A stretch of 64,000 bases of DNA from the NCBI RefSeq assembly GCF_051622035.1, contig NC_135359.1, positions 16,925,501-16,989,500 on the forward strand. The letters run 5' to 3'. A program made the position numbers and the translations under genes. Below, piece after piece: positions 47,641 through 59,842 of the stretch (positions are counted from its first letter, which is position 1; each line of letters opens with the position of its first letter). Origin of the DNA: Arctopsyche grandis. Lineage: Eukaryota > Arthropoda > Insecta > Trichoptera > Hydropsychidae. Below the pieces are notes generated by a model. It was not told the DNA's origin, made no database searches, and saw only the letters and a list, made by a program, of their open reading frames with translations.

Positions 47641-49143
47641 GGAAAATCCTCCATTATTTCGTCTTCAACTTCTTTAATGTTATAAAATCAAATGCAAAGA
47701 CTAAAGAAGCCAACGAGAAAGTGTGCAACTCCTTTCACCGAAGTTTTTTTCATATTGATTCGTATAGAATTCGAGTTTAGAATTAGGCATTGTACGTATA
47801 TACCTATATATTGTATGCAACTTTTATTTTATTTTTTTATTATGGTACTTTTATTTTATTATTATTTTTTAAACAATTTGTGCATCGACACCATAACCCA
47901 GTTTATATTACCACCGATAACTTTAAATTTAATTTAGTTTTGTTTTCTACTTATTATGAACTTTCTTCTTTTTATGAAATTGCTGTCTGAATGCATAAAT
48001 GAACTGCTGGATTTGCAGTTTTTTTTATTCATAATAATGTATGTCTACATACCTGCATTGGCAAAATTTACATACGAAACGTCGTCGTTGGGCAAAAAGT
48101 ACACGTGTCCATTTGAATTCATAATTACTCCGTCATACGTTTACAAAGATCAACAGTACAAAGGTCGATTTTTTAATTTGTTTTGTTAATTACAAAATCA
48201 TTAATTGTTTTAAAATTCTATAGATGACGGGAAGAGTTGTACTTTGAACCGCAGTAGCGTAGTTAGTACATTTTTTTCTAGAAAGAATACCAACCTTGAA
48301 CTGTCCATCGGTTTTGGCTAGAAGGTGCTGTGTGCAGAACTGTACCTATAATTAAAATGGCCGACAGTTCTGTTCTGTCAATGCATTCGTACTAGGGATC
48401 TCTAACATTCTAATATATTCGAATATCGAATTAGTAGTAGCTTTAAATTATTTATTTGTAGTTTTAAGAAGTTTAAGATATTATTAAAAATTTAAGAAAA
48501 TCATTATCCGGAACATTAAATAGAACTAAATGTGCTGTATGTACATAGATTGATAGTAAAAAAATAAGTTGGTATAAAAAGTATTAACCTCCGAATTTCA
48601 TTTTAACCGTTGCTCGGATCAATAACATTAAACTAATCGATCATTCTATTTTGATTCCACAACATATGTACATGGAAGGGAAATATCATATTATATATAA
48701 GGGCAATTTGAGTGGGGACGAAATTAAAGTTTTAGCTGACTAATATTACTTATTCGATGTATTTTAACAAAATTCGATATTGAAATTATATGATCGATAC
48801 AAAAACGAATCAGATCTCACTTTGATGCTCTTAAAATATTATTTTCCATATTTTTTCTCTTCTTTAACAAGGGAAACGGTTTTTTTACTTGATTACTTGT
48901 TTTGTTTACTTGAATATATCTATATTTATTTTAATTACTTGTCCCTCTGAATTCTACACTTCATTTGCCTTATCCTAACCCTAAACGACCTTAGCAGGCC
49001 TCTAATGACTGATAACTTATCAGCAAACTAGACTCATCGGATAGGTATAAATATGTATGATATGTGTACACTCAACGTTAACTTTGAGCTTTGTGTCCAT
49101 ATGAACATACATACTTTAAAATGCAACGTATGTTAATACATAC
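47641..49143. other. AT-rich intergenic sequence, nothing recognised
   Basis: Short open frames only; no repeat structure stands out. Confidence 0.45.
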
Positions 49144-50334
49144 TAAGGCTTCCAATCCCGGTGTTTTTCTGGTACCGTGAATCCCGGTGCTGAAACTAGT
49201 CTGAATACCGGGATTACGGTGCTGGCAGAAATTTCTTTAAAAATATTATTTTTACAAAAATAATATGGAAAAAAACATAAAACAACATTATATAATGAAC
49301 AATGGTGGGATGAGCAATGACAGTCATAGTCCATTTGTTTGTCACCCGTTTCGACGCCGGCTTGCGGTTTCCACGAATATGGTATGAACGGCCTTGTATT
49401 GTGTGGCAGATATTGTGCTCAACCGCAATGATATTTGAAGCATATTTTAACTGATTCGAACTCAGAATCGACCATTGATCACGTTTTCGTGATCTATAAA
49501 AAATGGGTTTGTGTCTGTGTTTCGTGTGAGTGTCTGTATGTTTATTGTGTGTCAGTGTATTTTGGGGATTTTTTGAACACTGTTCATCCTATCGAACTGA
49601 AACTTAGTATTGTGTACTGAAATTTTTATCGATACACCTTAATTTTTTTTTTCAAATTGTTAGGTTGACCGGAAATGGTACCTCCCCTTATAGGTGTCCT
49701 CTTCCCTTTTTTTAGTTTTTGAATTAAATTATCTCCCAAACCACTCATCAAATCGGACTGAAATTTCTTACTTGTAATAGAAATTATTAATATTATACCC
49801 CAATATTTTTTCCTAAACCGAAAGTAGTACTTTGAATTTAGAGAATCAAGTTTTTTTTATGTGTTTCTAAGAAATCCTTTAATTTATTGAACTGAAATTT
49901 TACCAAGTTATGTATAAAAGTTGGTAAGCATTCGTCAACCAGAAGTGGCAGTGTACTCTTGTTCAATTTTTTCGGTACAAACTATTTGTAAAAAAAAACG
50001 AATCAATGAATCAAAACGATGTTTTTTTACTTTATTTAATTACATTTTCGGATGTGTTTTATTTAATCTTAGAAATTTATGGATGCGACCCGAAAATTTA
50101 AAGAATGTAGCCAAACTCTCAAAATTAGTACGCCAATATGGGAGTATTTTTTGCGTGAAACATCGGGAGAGTTTGCAAAATGCAATTGAACGTTTTTGAA
50201 ATATGAAAACATGCAATTGAACTTTTTTTTCTTATACATTTGAAATCCCGGTGCTAGCACCGGAATCCCGGGATCGGAAATTCCCAGCACCGCAATCCCG
50301 GTGCTGAAGTAACTTTCCGGGATTGGAAGCACTA
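49144..50334 (+). mobile_element. hAT element with near-perfect ends
   Basis: 1191 bp; ends TAAGGCTTCCAATCCCGG and CCGGGATTGGAAGCACTA. Flanks ATACATAC and GTACATAC (7 of 8). Subterminal CCCGGTGCT words on both sides. On the + strand 50120-50180 reads TPIWEYFLRETSGEFAKC, like a BED zinc-finger start, but it faces the nearer end, so the interior is rearranged. It also holds the ACTTCCGG repeat (49620-50040). Confidence 0.65.
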
Positions 50335-50346
50335 GTACATACATAT

Positions 50347-51343
50347 CACGGGCGTAACCGGGGGTGGGGGGGAACTATGGGACACTAGCCCCCCCTAAAT
50401 TTAATTAGATACGTAAAAATATAAGAGTTAATGAGAGGCTATAATGCAAATTGTATAAGATATCGTGTGGAAACGATAAAGTTATAGGCGTTTAAACAAT
50501 TAAAACCTGACAAGACAAGTGGGTGGCGGAAAGTCTTATTAACTGTATATTGATTTAATCTTATTTTATTTTAAAATTATTAAATATTCAAATTTTTTAA
50601 AAAATAATTTTTTAACAACGATATACAAATTTTAAAATTTATAGTTAAATTCATTTAATCGTGAAATACCAGTTATATCACAAGTTCATCATTTATATTA
50701 CAAACTATATATTATATTAAAAACTATATTATAAAGTTATATTACAAACATGTAAGGCTACTAGCTATCAAACAAAACAAAATCAGATCTATAAATTCTT
50801 ATTTTAATTCAACGCCTCGGGTGAAAGTTTTTTAAATAGATATGTAAATAAATACTTAAAAAATATGAAACGTAAACTTGTTTTTGATAATTCGCAATAT
50901 GATTCATAACCTTTTTGTATAAAATCGTATTAAAGCACCGCAGGCGTAATTTTTTTTCGAAAAATAGCAATATGGGGGAAAGAAAGGTGTGGTTAATGTA
51001 CATTGATGCCCATTTAATGAAGGACGTAAAATGGTAGCCACCAACATGGTCGAAACGGTCCCAACTCGCAGGATGGCGACCCAAACTCGAACATGCCCCC
51101 TACAGCATGTTTAATTAATTTGATAATTTGGTCCAAAAAACACATAAAAATAACGGAAAGTCGTTTATTCTATTCAACTTGATATTCTAGCAGTATGAAT
51201 TCACTGAATATATTCTTTTTTAAATGTACCAAATTTAAATGAACGAAAAAAACTTAAAGCTTTTTTTTAAACGCTTGTGGGGTTTGCACCGGTGTTTTAA
51301 CCCCCCACCCCCTCCTACAAAAAATCATGACTACGGCCGTGGT
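50347..51343. mobile_element. possible DNA transposon with GC-rich inverted ends
   Basis: CACGGGCGTAACC..GGGGGTGGGGGG at the left and CCCCCCACCCCCTCC..GACTACGGCCGTG at the right are inverse. It contains the repeat 50416-50560. No transposase; superfamily unclear. Confidence 0.4.
50416..50560 (+). repeat. dispersed repeat shared with 57325-57470
   Basis: ATAATGCAAATTGTATAAGA, TATCGTGTGGAAACG and CTGACAAGACAAGTGGGTGG recur in the same order and strand at 57325-57470. Confidence 0.6.
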
Positions 51344-53697
51344 ATATATGTATGTATGTATATTGTGCAAATTCATAATGTATTGAAAAAACACTTACAA
51401 TTTTTTTTGTATGTGATACATTAGGTATACTTGACCCACAACTAGTGTACGTTTAATAGTTCCGATGTATTTAAATTTATTTAGATGTTATATAGAATGT
51501 CAATTGATTGAATTAATTTACAGTTATAGCTCGATCGTAAGTACACATGTATGTATGTATATTGAAATTTCTCCGATTGCTCCGCTTTTAATTAGTACAT
51601 TAACGTAATAGTTTTTGGGCAATGGAATAAGTTAACTCTCGTCTTGTAACTTTGCGTTCCATAAGGGCTATTTTGTAATTCGAATTTGGTATTAGATAAG
51701 TGGTTGACTGACTATTGGTTGAGTTACCCTAGTTTGAGGCATTGCGCCGTAAAAACCGGAATACGGTTCAATGCACCGCTGCGGTCCATTGCTCGTCGCG
51801 ATCACACATTTGGACAATTCTGTCGACAATCAAAAAATGTGCATCTTATGCCGGCTATGTATATTATGGCCAAAAAATCGAATTTGTTTATTTTTGGCCA
51901 AAACATGATGTTGGGCGCCAATACACAGGGCTAACATAAACGTAAAAAAAAATCAAATCTGAATTTACTCAATGCATATTCTTCTATGTACATACATGTA
52001 TGCTTCAAAATTCTCAAAGGTATTATCTGTGTATTCTATTATAGATTTTAAATCTCAATTTGTCAATATATGTAAATGCATATGTACGTATGTACATAAA
52101 TAGAGTTGCAAATTGAACGTATTTCTAAAGAAGAAAAAAATAGCTAATGAATCTTATCGATTAGTATTACATTTTTATTCATACATAATCGAGAAGTCAT
52201 TTAAAATCACAGGCTTATCTTGTGTGCATAATTACTTCAAAATGAATGTCATAAAATATGAGAATGGATTTGTAGTAAATATGATGAGTGCACAATGAAT
52301 AGCGATATGTTTTGCTGTCTATGAAATATTGTCTTTTTTTTTCGTACAAAGTACATTAAACGTAATGTACATATATATTCTCTTACGTATTCGGATAGTG
52401 TTTGTCCTACATTTAGGGCTAGCGATTGAAATCATTACTAACCAACTGTTCGGTGGAAAAAATATTGAATAAAAAATGAATTTCGCCCTATCGATTATCA
52501 TTCCACGTGAAAAATTAATTGAAACATGTTTTCTGCATCATTAAATATTAAATACAGTCTTTTTTTCTCTAATGCAATACATATAATCATCATTATCCAT
52601 AAAGTTAGTTATTTTTGCTTGCAAATACATCGGTAAAGGTTTGAAAATTGACATTTCAAACAATGATATTGATCGAACGCTTATTTTTTTTCTTTTTGAG
52701 GTTAAGGTTGTCGACCTTTACCGTGACTGGGTCGATGGGTTAACGTTGACCTGCCTTTTGAATCGATTAACTTTGAATTCTGTAATAAATTCTTTCTTAT
52801 GCATATATGTATGTGCCATGCAATAGTGCCATTGTTCGAATTGATGAATATTCCGGATAAAAAGTATTCTAATTAGATAAGATATAACACGATCAATACG
52901 CGAGCCTCTATTGTGTGCGTATTTTATTGCATTTTTTGGGGCATATGTAAGTATGACGTATTTTTAGAGAAATCATTTTTGACTATATATTGTTCGGTAG
53001 GTACTTTCTTGAGAGCGAAGGGCCCTTTCACTTCGCATGTTAAATTTCTAATGGCCTTTTTTCGCGTTACGTATGTAACAGGCTCCAACATTTGCATTTT
53101 GATCGTAGCTAATATAATAGAAGCTAAATATTTGGGTACCACTTTGCTAGTCATACCGGAAGTTTATTGTATGTGTATTTTGATTAATTTTAGAGTCAAT
53201 CGATTCAGAGAACTTTGCACTTTATATGTATATGTACGTAGTATATACGTTTGTTTTTACTACGTGGGGATTATGAGTACTTAGTCTCTGTTTGTATTAG
53301 GTATACATATATATAATATTATATACATTATATACTCTGCGTAAGTATGTATAGACTTCAGACCATTTTTTGTATATAGAGAATTAATCTTTGTTTATCC
53401 GATAAAAATAGCTTAAATAGGTGTTTTTGCATTCAATTCCTAAACAACAACTTAATCGTCATTTAAAATTTTTGTGCTGATTATATTTCAATTAAAAAAG
53501 TAATCAACGGTCAAATTTTTTCATCGTCAGATTGATGGAATTTTGGATGCGACGATTACGCAGATGTTTTTTTATTTAAAATATCCCGGCCCCGGGAAAA
53601 AATAATTCAGAGTCCTATGACAAACTAAAAAAAAAGATCTTGTAGATATATTTTAAAGATGTGAATAAAAATAAATCAGAATTATTAGAAAAATGCC
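51344..53697. other. AT-rich intergenic sequence, nothing recognised
   Basis: Several short open frames, up to 123 codons (52913-53284), lacking resemblance to known families and with intergenic-like composition. No repeats defined. Confidence 0.45.
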
Positions 53698-53967
53698 CAT
53701 ATGAGCCGTAATAATTGAAAGTGGCATAAGTCCATCATTTTTCTTCATTTCGAGAAATATCTCGCAAAACATTAAATATAATGTTTTGCGTTTAATTATA
53801 TTTAAAAAATACTGGTGGCCTGTATTAGGTTTATTCTGCTTTCCCGAAATTCGGGAGAAATCGAATTAAAATAAGTGATAGCAATTTGTGAATTAAGTCA
53901 AATAGAAATAGTGTTTTTGGAACTGAAAATTGGACTTCCGCCACTTTCAAATATAACGGCTCATATG
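53698..53967 (+). repeat. 270-bp MITE, copy 1
   Basis: CATATGAGCCG..TTGAAAGTGGC and GCCACTTTCAAATATAACGG form terminal inverted repeats of about 38 bases. AAACATTAAATATAATGTTT is an internal near-palindrome. Inverted copy at 59590-59842. Target duplication unclear. Confidence 0.6.
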
Positions 53968-54169
53968 TTGGTTGTTATTTTTTAAAATAATTGAATAAGA
54001 AAGTATTATATAACAGGCACGATTTCACTTGGACATAAAGAATGTGCGGATAGAAAAATAATACACATTTAGCATTAAATAAATATATGTATTTTTATGT
54101 AGAACCCGTTGAAATTTCAACGGGTGGTTTCCGGAAACAAATTGATTAATGATTTAAAATAAAGTTACA

Positions 54170-54470
54170 ATACGTATAGTAATAATTAATCGGAATCCAA
54201 ACTAAAACAGAAATCGGGAATCGGAACTGAAAATGGAGTCCGTATCCGAAACAAAAAGGAATCCAAAACCGGAAATGAAAAAGGAATCGGGATCCAGAAC
54301 TGAAAAAGAAACCGGAATCAGAAACTGAAACAGTAATTGGAATCCGGAACTGAAACACTAATCGGGATCCGGAACTGAAACAGTAATCGGGATCCGGAAC
54401 AGAAGCTGGAAACCAGATCTGGAATTGAAGCAAAAGTCGAGAACCGGAACTGAAACGGTAATCGAAGCTG
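54170..54470. repeat. minisatellite of GGAATCCGGAACTGAAAC-type units
   Basis: About a dozen imperfect 20-30 bp units such as TCGGGATCCGGAACTGAAAC. It gives a repetitive open frame on the minus strand (FSSGSRLL..) that I regard as an artefact. A single relative lies near 38548-38590. A GC-rich block (GGGGGCGCTCCCCCGGCGCC) follows. Confidence 0.75.
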
Positions 54471-54732
54471 CCATACCGAGGGGGCGCTCCCCCGGCGCCC
54501 GCTGGCCGCCCCCCGGCCACCGCCCTCGAAATCAAAATTGAAATTAAAATCTGTTTTTTCGAAATACCCATAATGTTACCACGTTCTGCCATATACATAC
54601 ATACATACAGATATACATACATATTTACATCGCGTCTCTTTTTATACATATTATTATTATAATATAAAATATCAATATTTGTCAGCCAGACGTCCCGACT
54701 CAGCCCCCCCCCCCCTCTCGTTGGCCCTGCCA

Positions 54733-55470
54733 GTAGCCTGTATGCACTCGGTAAAATATCGCAATTTGGATAAACGGAATTAATAATTTATTAATAATAT
54801 AAAATTGAATTAATTGTTTTGAAAAAAAAATCTTTTGTTTCTATCGACCGATCATATGAAAGAAGTGATATGTCGCGTCTCTTTCCACCATATACGATTC
54901 CTAGATGAGAAAGTGAGTCGGAGCATGATGAGTGATTACTTCGTAAACACTTGCCAAACTCCATCTCTTTCCACGCGGTCTCCTTGACGAGCCAGAATGT
55001 TAAATTACAGAAAACGCAAATATCGGAAGGCAAACATCGAAAATCGAAAGATCTTAAGTAGAAAGATCAAAAAAAAGGGTGAATGGTAAACGGTACATAC
55101 TCACTTAATTTGCGCGAGCAGGATACAACAGGAACAAGAGGAACAGGCTTTTCCTCCCGTATTAATGTGCGCGCGCAGAATACGGGAGGAAAAGCCTGTT
55201 CCTCTTGTTCCTGTTGTACCCTGCTCGCGAAAATTAAGTGAGTATGTACGTGAGTATGTACCGTTTACCATGCACCCTTTTTTTATCTTTTGACTTCAGA
55301 TCTTTTGATTTTCGATCTTTGCCTTTCGATATTTGTGTTTTCTGTAATTTAACATTCTGGCTCGTCACGTAGACCCCTTTCCACGATATACGATTCCGAG
55401 AGGAGAAAGAGAGACGGAGCATGGTGTTCACAGCGATTACTTCGTACACAGACACGCACACACGCATTAG
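54733..55470. repeat. dispersed repeat interrupted by a foldback MITE
   Basis: Shares its left part with 33515-33735. The right part (GATATACGATTCCGAGAGGA) resumes after 55385. The block around CTTTCC..GATTCC..GGAGCATG is present twice. Confidence 0.5.
54976..55376. repeat. foldback MITE with 9-bp target duplication CTTTCCACG
   Basis: 401 bp, nearly all one inverted repeat with arms of about 185 bases around a centre at 55170-55180. Ends CGGTCTCCTTGACGAGCC and GGCTCGTCACGTAGACCC. CTTTCCACG lies at 54967-54975 and 55377-55385. Full-length type copy of the family at 15726, 16137 and 62110. Confidence 0.9.
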
Positions 55471-55499
55471 ACAATTATTATATACGATTCGTATATTCA

Positions 55500-56904
55500 A
55501 CATTCTTAATTTATTATAAATCTTTCTAAAAAACTTTCGTTCTATTTAATGCTGTCAACCAAATTCAACCTAAATGATCAATGTTCTTATGAGTCGTCCT
55601 TTACGATTACACAATACTACATACAATTTATAATGTAAATAACCTATTATATTTTATTCAAAATGTACGCACTATACAAACAGTCATATTATCATTTATT
55701 TTAGGAACAAAACATGACGTAAAACGTGTCATAATTATTATAAAAAAAATTCATTCGATATACATACTTCTGTATTTCTTATCCTGATATAAAAAGTCGA
55801 TTCTGTATAGGTATTTTATTATTTATTAATTTTGGAAGCATTCATTTGTTTCCTCTCGAATTTTAAAATCCCGATAATTTTTCATTCCTTACTTCGAAAT
55901 ACCATACTTTGTGACCTTTGAGCTTAGAAAATATTAATTATATGAAGATATCCGAATGACGAATTATAATAAAAAATAGTGGAAGAGAAATCGAAAAATA
56001 TTTTAGTAATTACTTATTAATAGTGCTAACTGTCATTTGATTAACAAGAAAAGAACGGGTCAGTTAATATAAGCATGTCGAGTATTATGTGAGCCGGACG
56101 GCATTGAAAGTGGTCAAGTTCACTGCAATCACATGCTTGCAATGTTGGCCTATAGCCACTACATCATACACGTGCATCGTTTAAGTGTGAATTATGCACG
56201 CGTGTTAAATGTTTTTTATATAGTTATTATAGTAGGTAAGACCTATTTTTTTTACCAATAATTTGTAGCCAACCCCCCCCCCCCTTAGGAAAACGCGTAA
56301 ATATGTACACAAAAGCATGTTTTTTTTTTTAATTATTACAAATAGATTTTTGAGTTTCTTTTCGTATTATGCCGTAAACGCTAACGTTAAAAGAAGATCA
56401 TTCTAAAAATACTAACGAGAAAAAAAAAGTGTAATAAATAGCTTATAAAAATGGACAACGATCACTGTAGAAATATCTATTAAAATAGACTTAAGATGTA
56501 TTGTAAATTTAATCAAATTTTTTATAAGTCGTAAATAAATTTCCATTTGAAAAAAATAAAGTAAAATAAACCTTTTTTTTCATGTGCTGAAAATAAAGTG
56601 GCCTAAGAGCGTTACATACCTCCGAGCCGGCCCTGGCAGCAAGTATAGGTTTTTTTATCAAATATTCAAAATGAATTTCGTTAATCAAATATTCAAAATG
56701 AATTTCGTAACTTTTAATTCAAATACACTCAAATATATAATTTGATGGAATTTTTATATTTTGTGATTCACCTTAATCTGTTCAAAAGTCTAAAGAATCT
56801 TATTTTTTTACACAAACTTCTCGTCACGATTTTTATTTGTTTATTTTTTGCATGTTTCAAATGATTATCAGATAAATGCACTCTCGAGACATACAAACTT
56901 TCAA
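55500..56904. other. AT-rich intergenic sequence
   Basis: Includes a C run at 56272-56284 and GAGCCGGCCCTGGCAGC near 56623-56640. No gene recognised. Confidence 0.4.
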
Positions 56905-57120
56905 AAGCGCTCAATAAAATCTAATGCAATAGAATTCCACAAAAAAGTGTCAAAATTTGTATGTTATCCAAGGTTGCAGACCCTTTTTACATACCTCCTT
57001 TATTTGTAGAATTTTATTACGCGAGTTCTTGAGCGCCTTTAAAATATTAGGGCACAATAGGGATAGTGGCGTAATAGGATTTCTCCATATTAGGCCGCTA
57101 CTCAATAAATGAAAAATTAT
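56905..57120. repeat. dispersed repeat (shared with 2190-2330)
   Basis: TAGAATTCCACAAAAAAGTG, TTTGTATGTTATCC and TTCTTGAGCGCCTTTAAAAT match blocks of 2190-2330. Confidence 0.35.
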
Positions 57121-57324
57121 CAATACAATGGCTTATAAAATCTAGTATGATAAAAGGTTTGTAAAATATCGCGGTATAATAAATATATAAAATCAATCCA
57201 GAAAGACCAAATCAGTCCGAGCGTTTAAAATTTGGCCGTAAAACGTACGTATGTATGTACATATATCAGAATTATAAAATAAACATTTTAACATTCATTA
57301 TATAACCTATTAGTGAAGTACAAA

Positions 57325-57470
57325 TATATATTAGAGATAATGAGAGCTTATAATGCAAATTTTATAAGATATCGTATGAAAAAGAAAAAGTTACAGGCGC
57401 TTAAACATTTAAAATCTGACAAGACGAGTGGGTGGCGAAAAGTAAAACATATAAGGTTACTGATCATTAA
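57325..57470 (+). repeat. dispersed repeat shared with 50416-50560
   Basis: ATAATGCAAATTTTATAAGA, TATCGTATGAAAA and CTGACAAGACGAGTGGGTGG align with the other copy. Confidence 0.6.
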
Positions 57471-57847
57471 ACGTGTCCATTACGATTATTTTTCACCATC
57501 TAACTATCAGAATCGATTTAAATGTCCATCGTTGACCAAACCGCGCAAAATGTCAATGTTTTAAAACGATCGGAAGACTACGTATTAGGAAGTGAAATAT
57601 AAAAGAACCTTTTAAAAAATGAAGCTAGTAAAAAGAGTATATCATCGGTAAAGTCAGACAAGATTTCAGACAAAAATACTCGTAAAATAGGTAAATACTC
57701 GTAAATTTGGTTCACGTGTTGTTGATTTTTGATTTGTAAATGCTTTACATTTACATTACATACTAGTAGGGAGATTTATCAGTTTCAAGCTCAATAAATA
57801 GGTTTTTGAGCTATTTTTCCTATTATGCTGTAGATTAACATTAGAAT

Positions 57848-58378
57848 AATTTAATTTATTTATTTAATAGTTTTGGACCATTGTGGCATTGCAGGAAGAA
57901 CCTAATGCGCCACAATGGCCTACATTTGAAAAAGATATAAAAACATGATATAAAAACAAGTAAACTGTAAATAAAGGAAAAAAGCAAAAGCAGAAAACAT
58001 GGTAAAATAAAATAATAAAAAAAAAGTAACAAAAGGAAAATAATACAGAGAGAAAAAAAAATAACAAAAGTGTAAAAACTAAAAATAAAATCCATAAATC
58101 CCATTCTTTGTTTACACTGAACAAAATTAAAATAGTATATAAAAATGTACAAAGGAGAAAGAAAAAGTTAAATAAAATAAAACAAAATATGAATAAAAAA
58201 TAAAATCACAGCGAGGCCCAAATGGAAGAGAGTAGATTAAGATTCCACTCATTCATCACATTCAAATTAAGAAAGTAATGATGAGCGCAGGTTACCAGAT
58301 AAATATGTTAAGATAATATCCGATAATCTACGCTCCCCAAGGTGGAAAATATCACATTCAGGGACAACATAATATAAT
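57848..58378 (-). mobile_element. LINE-like 3' end, copy 3 of 4
   Basis: Longest copy: TTTATTTATTTAATAG tail, GGACCATTGTGGCATTGCAG, then AGGCCCAAATGGAAGAGAG and CCCCAAGGTGGAAAATATCA. On the minus strand the distal part reads HLGERRLSDIILTYLSGNLR, similar to copy 1. Confidence 0.6.
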
Positions 58379-58389
58379 ACTATGATTAC

Positions 58390-58491
58390 TAGTCACCGGA
58401 GCCTGAGGGGGCCGTGTATTGTTCAAAGGTTGTAAATGCATTGTTAAAGGTTTGCCGAACAATGGATAGCACTGTGACTATCCTACCTCTA
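58390..58491 (+). repeat. 102-bp hAT MITE with duplication ATGATTAC
   Basis: Flanked by ATGATTAC at 58382-58389 and 58492-58499. Appears identical to 46580-46681. Confidence 0.85.
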
Positions 58492-58989
58492 ATGATTACT
58501 AACCAAATAAATTAAATTGTAAAATAGATACTGAATCGTTGGCAAAGTGAAATATAGAAGAGGCTTGTAAAAAAACTAAATAAAAGCTTTTAAAACGATT
58601 GTGCCTGAAGTTTTAACTGGAAAAAAGTTTTCCTAGCCGTAGTTTAGTTTGTTAAATAGATTAAAATGTTGATCAAACATATGTACATATGTACATAAGG
58701 ATCGAATAAAATATTTGTACTATTTTTACTTTATCTATGTTTTAATTAATCCTTCAACTTCTTAACTATCCTAAAAATGTAATTCTTTTCATGCGTTTAT
58801 CGCGTGTCGGTGGCGAGGCTCATGCCACAGTTTGAAAAACGCTGAGCACGATTAATATCAATACATATTTTAGTAACATTATAAATGCGTGCATTGGATA
58901 CAAAAATAATTTTATAATCATTGAACGAACATGTGATATCAAAATGTCGAAGAGGGGGAGAGTGACAAGGGTTCAACTCTTTCCCCTAC

Positions 58990-59131
58990 CGCTTTTCCGG
59001 AAGCTGCGTATAAAAGCGTCGCGACGCTTAATTTCCAACCATAGTCTTCGCTTCTGCCGGCGCGCACGGTACAACTTTTCCGTGACGTTCGATTTTACGT
59101 TTTTTCTGCATTAGTGCAAGTACATATAACG
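58990..59131 (+). promoter_or_regulatory. TATA-type promoter and candidate noncoding first exon
   Basis: TATAAAAG lies at 59009-59016 in a locally GC-rich patch, and a perfect 16-bp palindrome (AAGCGTCGCGACGCTT, 59014-59029) overlaps it. A start site would fall near 59038-59045. The following sequence ends in a strong donor (ATATAAC|GTAAGAAA, GT at about 59130). No coding exon is evident before the window ends, so the gene it would serve is unseen. A second possible donor (GGTAAGG) is near 59351. Confidence 0.45.
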
Positions 59132-59589
59132 TAAGAAATATTTGCAATTTTATTTACAATGCAAAATCACGTTTTGCAGTTTACATAGCCTCCCAATGTG
59201 CACTTTGTGTGTTCGTATTCATCTCGTGTTATCACATTACCATTTTTTTCTTTCATATATAAATAAATGAAATATCGCGGGTGTATAATTAGTGTGCGAA
59301 TATAAAAATTGGACTTTATACGTTTGTGCCATCAAATATTTTTGAGTCATAGGTAAGGTAAAACCAGTTTCAATTGAAACTTCATCTTTATATCACACTA
59401 TTTTTTTTATGTGACTACTTTTTTGCATAATTTGTTTGATTCATAGTAGAATTTTTTCGTAAAAAACGCATTTTACCCATCGACTGATCTATCTTTTTCT
59501 ACGTTCTTATACCCTGATGAACCCTGTAAATGAGCGCTGAATTTCTTAAATTTTAATATTTTTAATTCGAATATTCCGCATTTGTTTTT

Positions 59590-59842
59590 ATACGAGCCGT
59601 TATATTTGAAAGTGGCGGAAGTCCAATTTTCAGTTCCACAAACACAATTTTTTGGCTTAATTCACAAATTGTTTAATTCGATGTGTCCGGAATCTCTAAA
59701 AACTAGAATAAACGTATTATAGGACACCAGTATTTTTAAATATTGTTGAACGCAAAACATTATATTCAATGTTCTGCGAAATATTTCTCGAAATGAAGAA
59801 AAGTGGATTCTGCCACTTTCAAATAAATACAACTGCTCATAT
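59590..59842 (-). repeat. MITE, copy 2 (inverted relative to 53698)
   Basis: TACGAGCCGTTATATTTGAA at the left and TTTCAAATAAATACAACTGC..TCATAT at the right. The body matches the complement of 53698-53967. Confidence 0.6.

Noticed and set aside
52913-53284. 123-codon + strand frame as a gene
   Set aside because: No recognisable domain, AT-rich codons and no splice or promoter context; likely a chance frame.
54146-54649. 167-codon minus-strand open frame as a protein gene
   Set aside because: It is the translation of a minisatellite with a repeating unit, without family resemblance or splice context.
57856-58152. Phe/Leu-rich minus-strand frame as a membrane protein
   Set aside because: It comes from the A-rich/T-rich 3' region of a LINE-like repeat.
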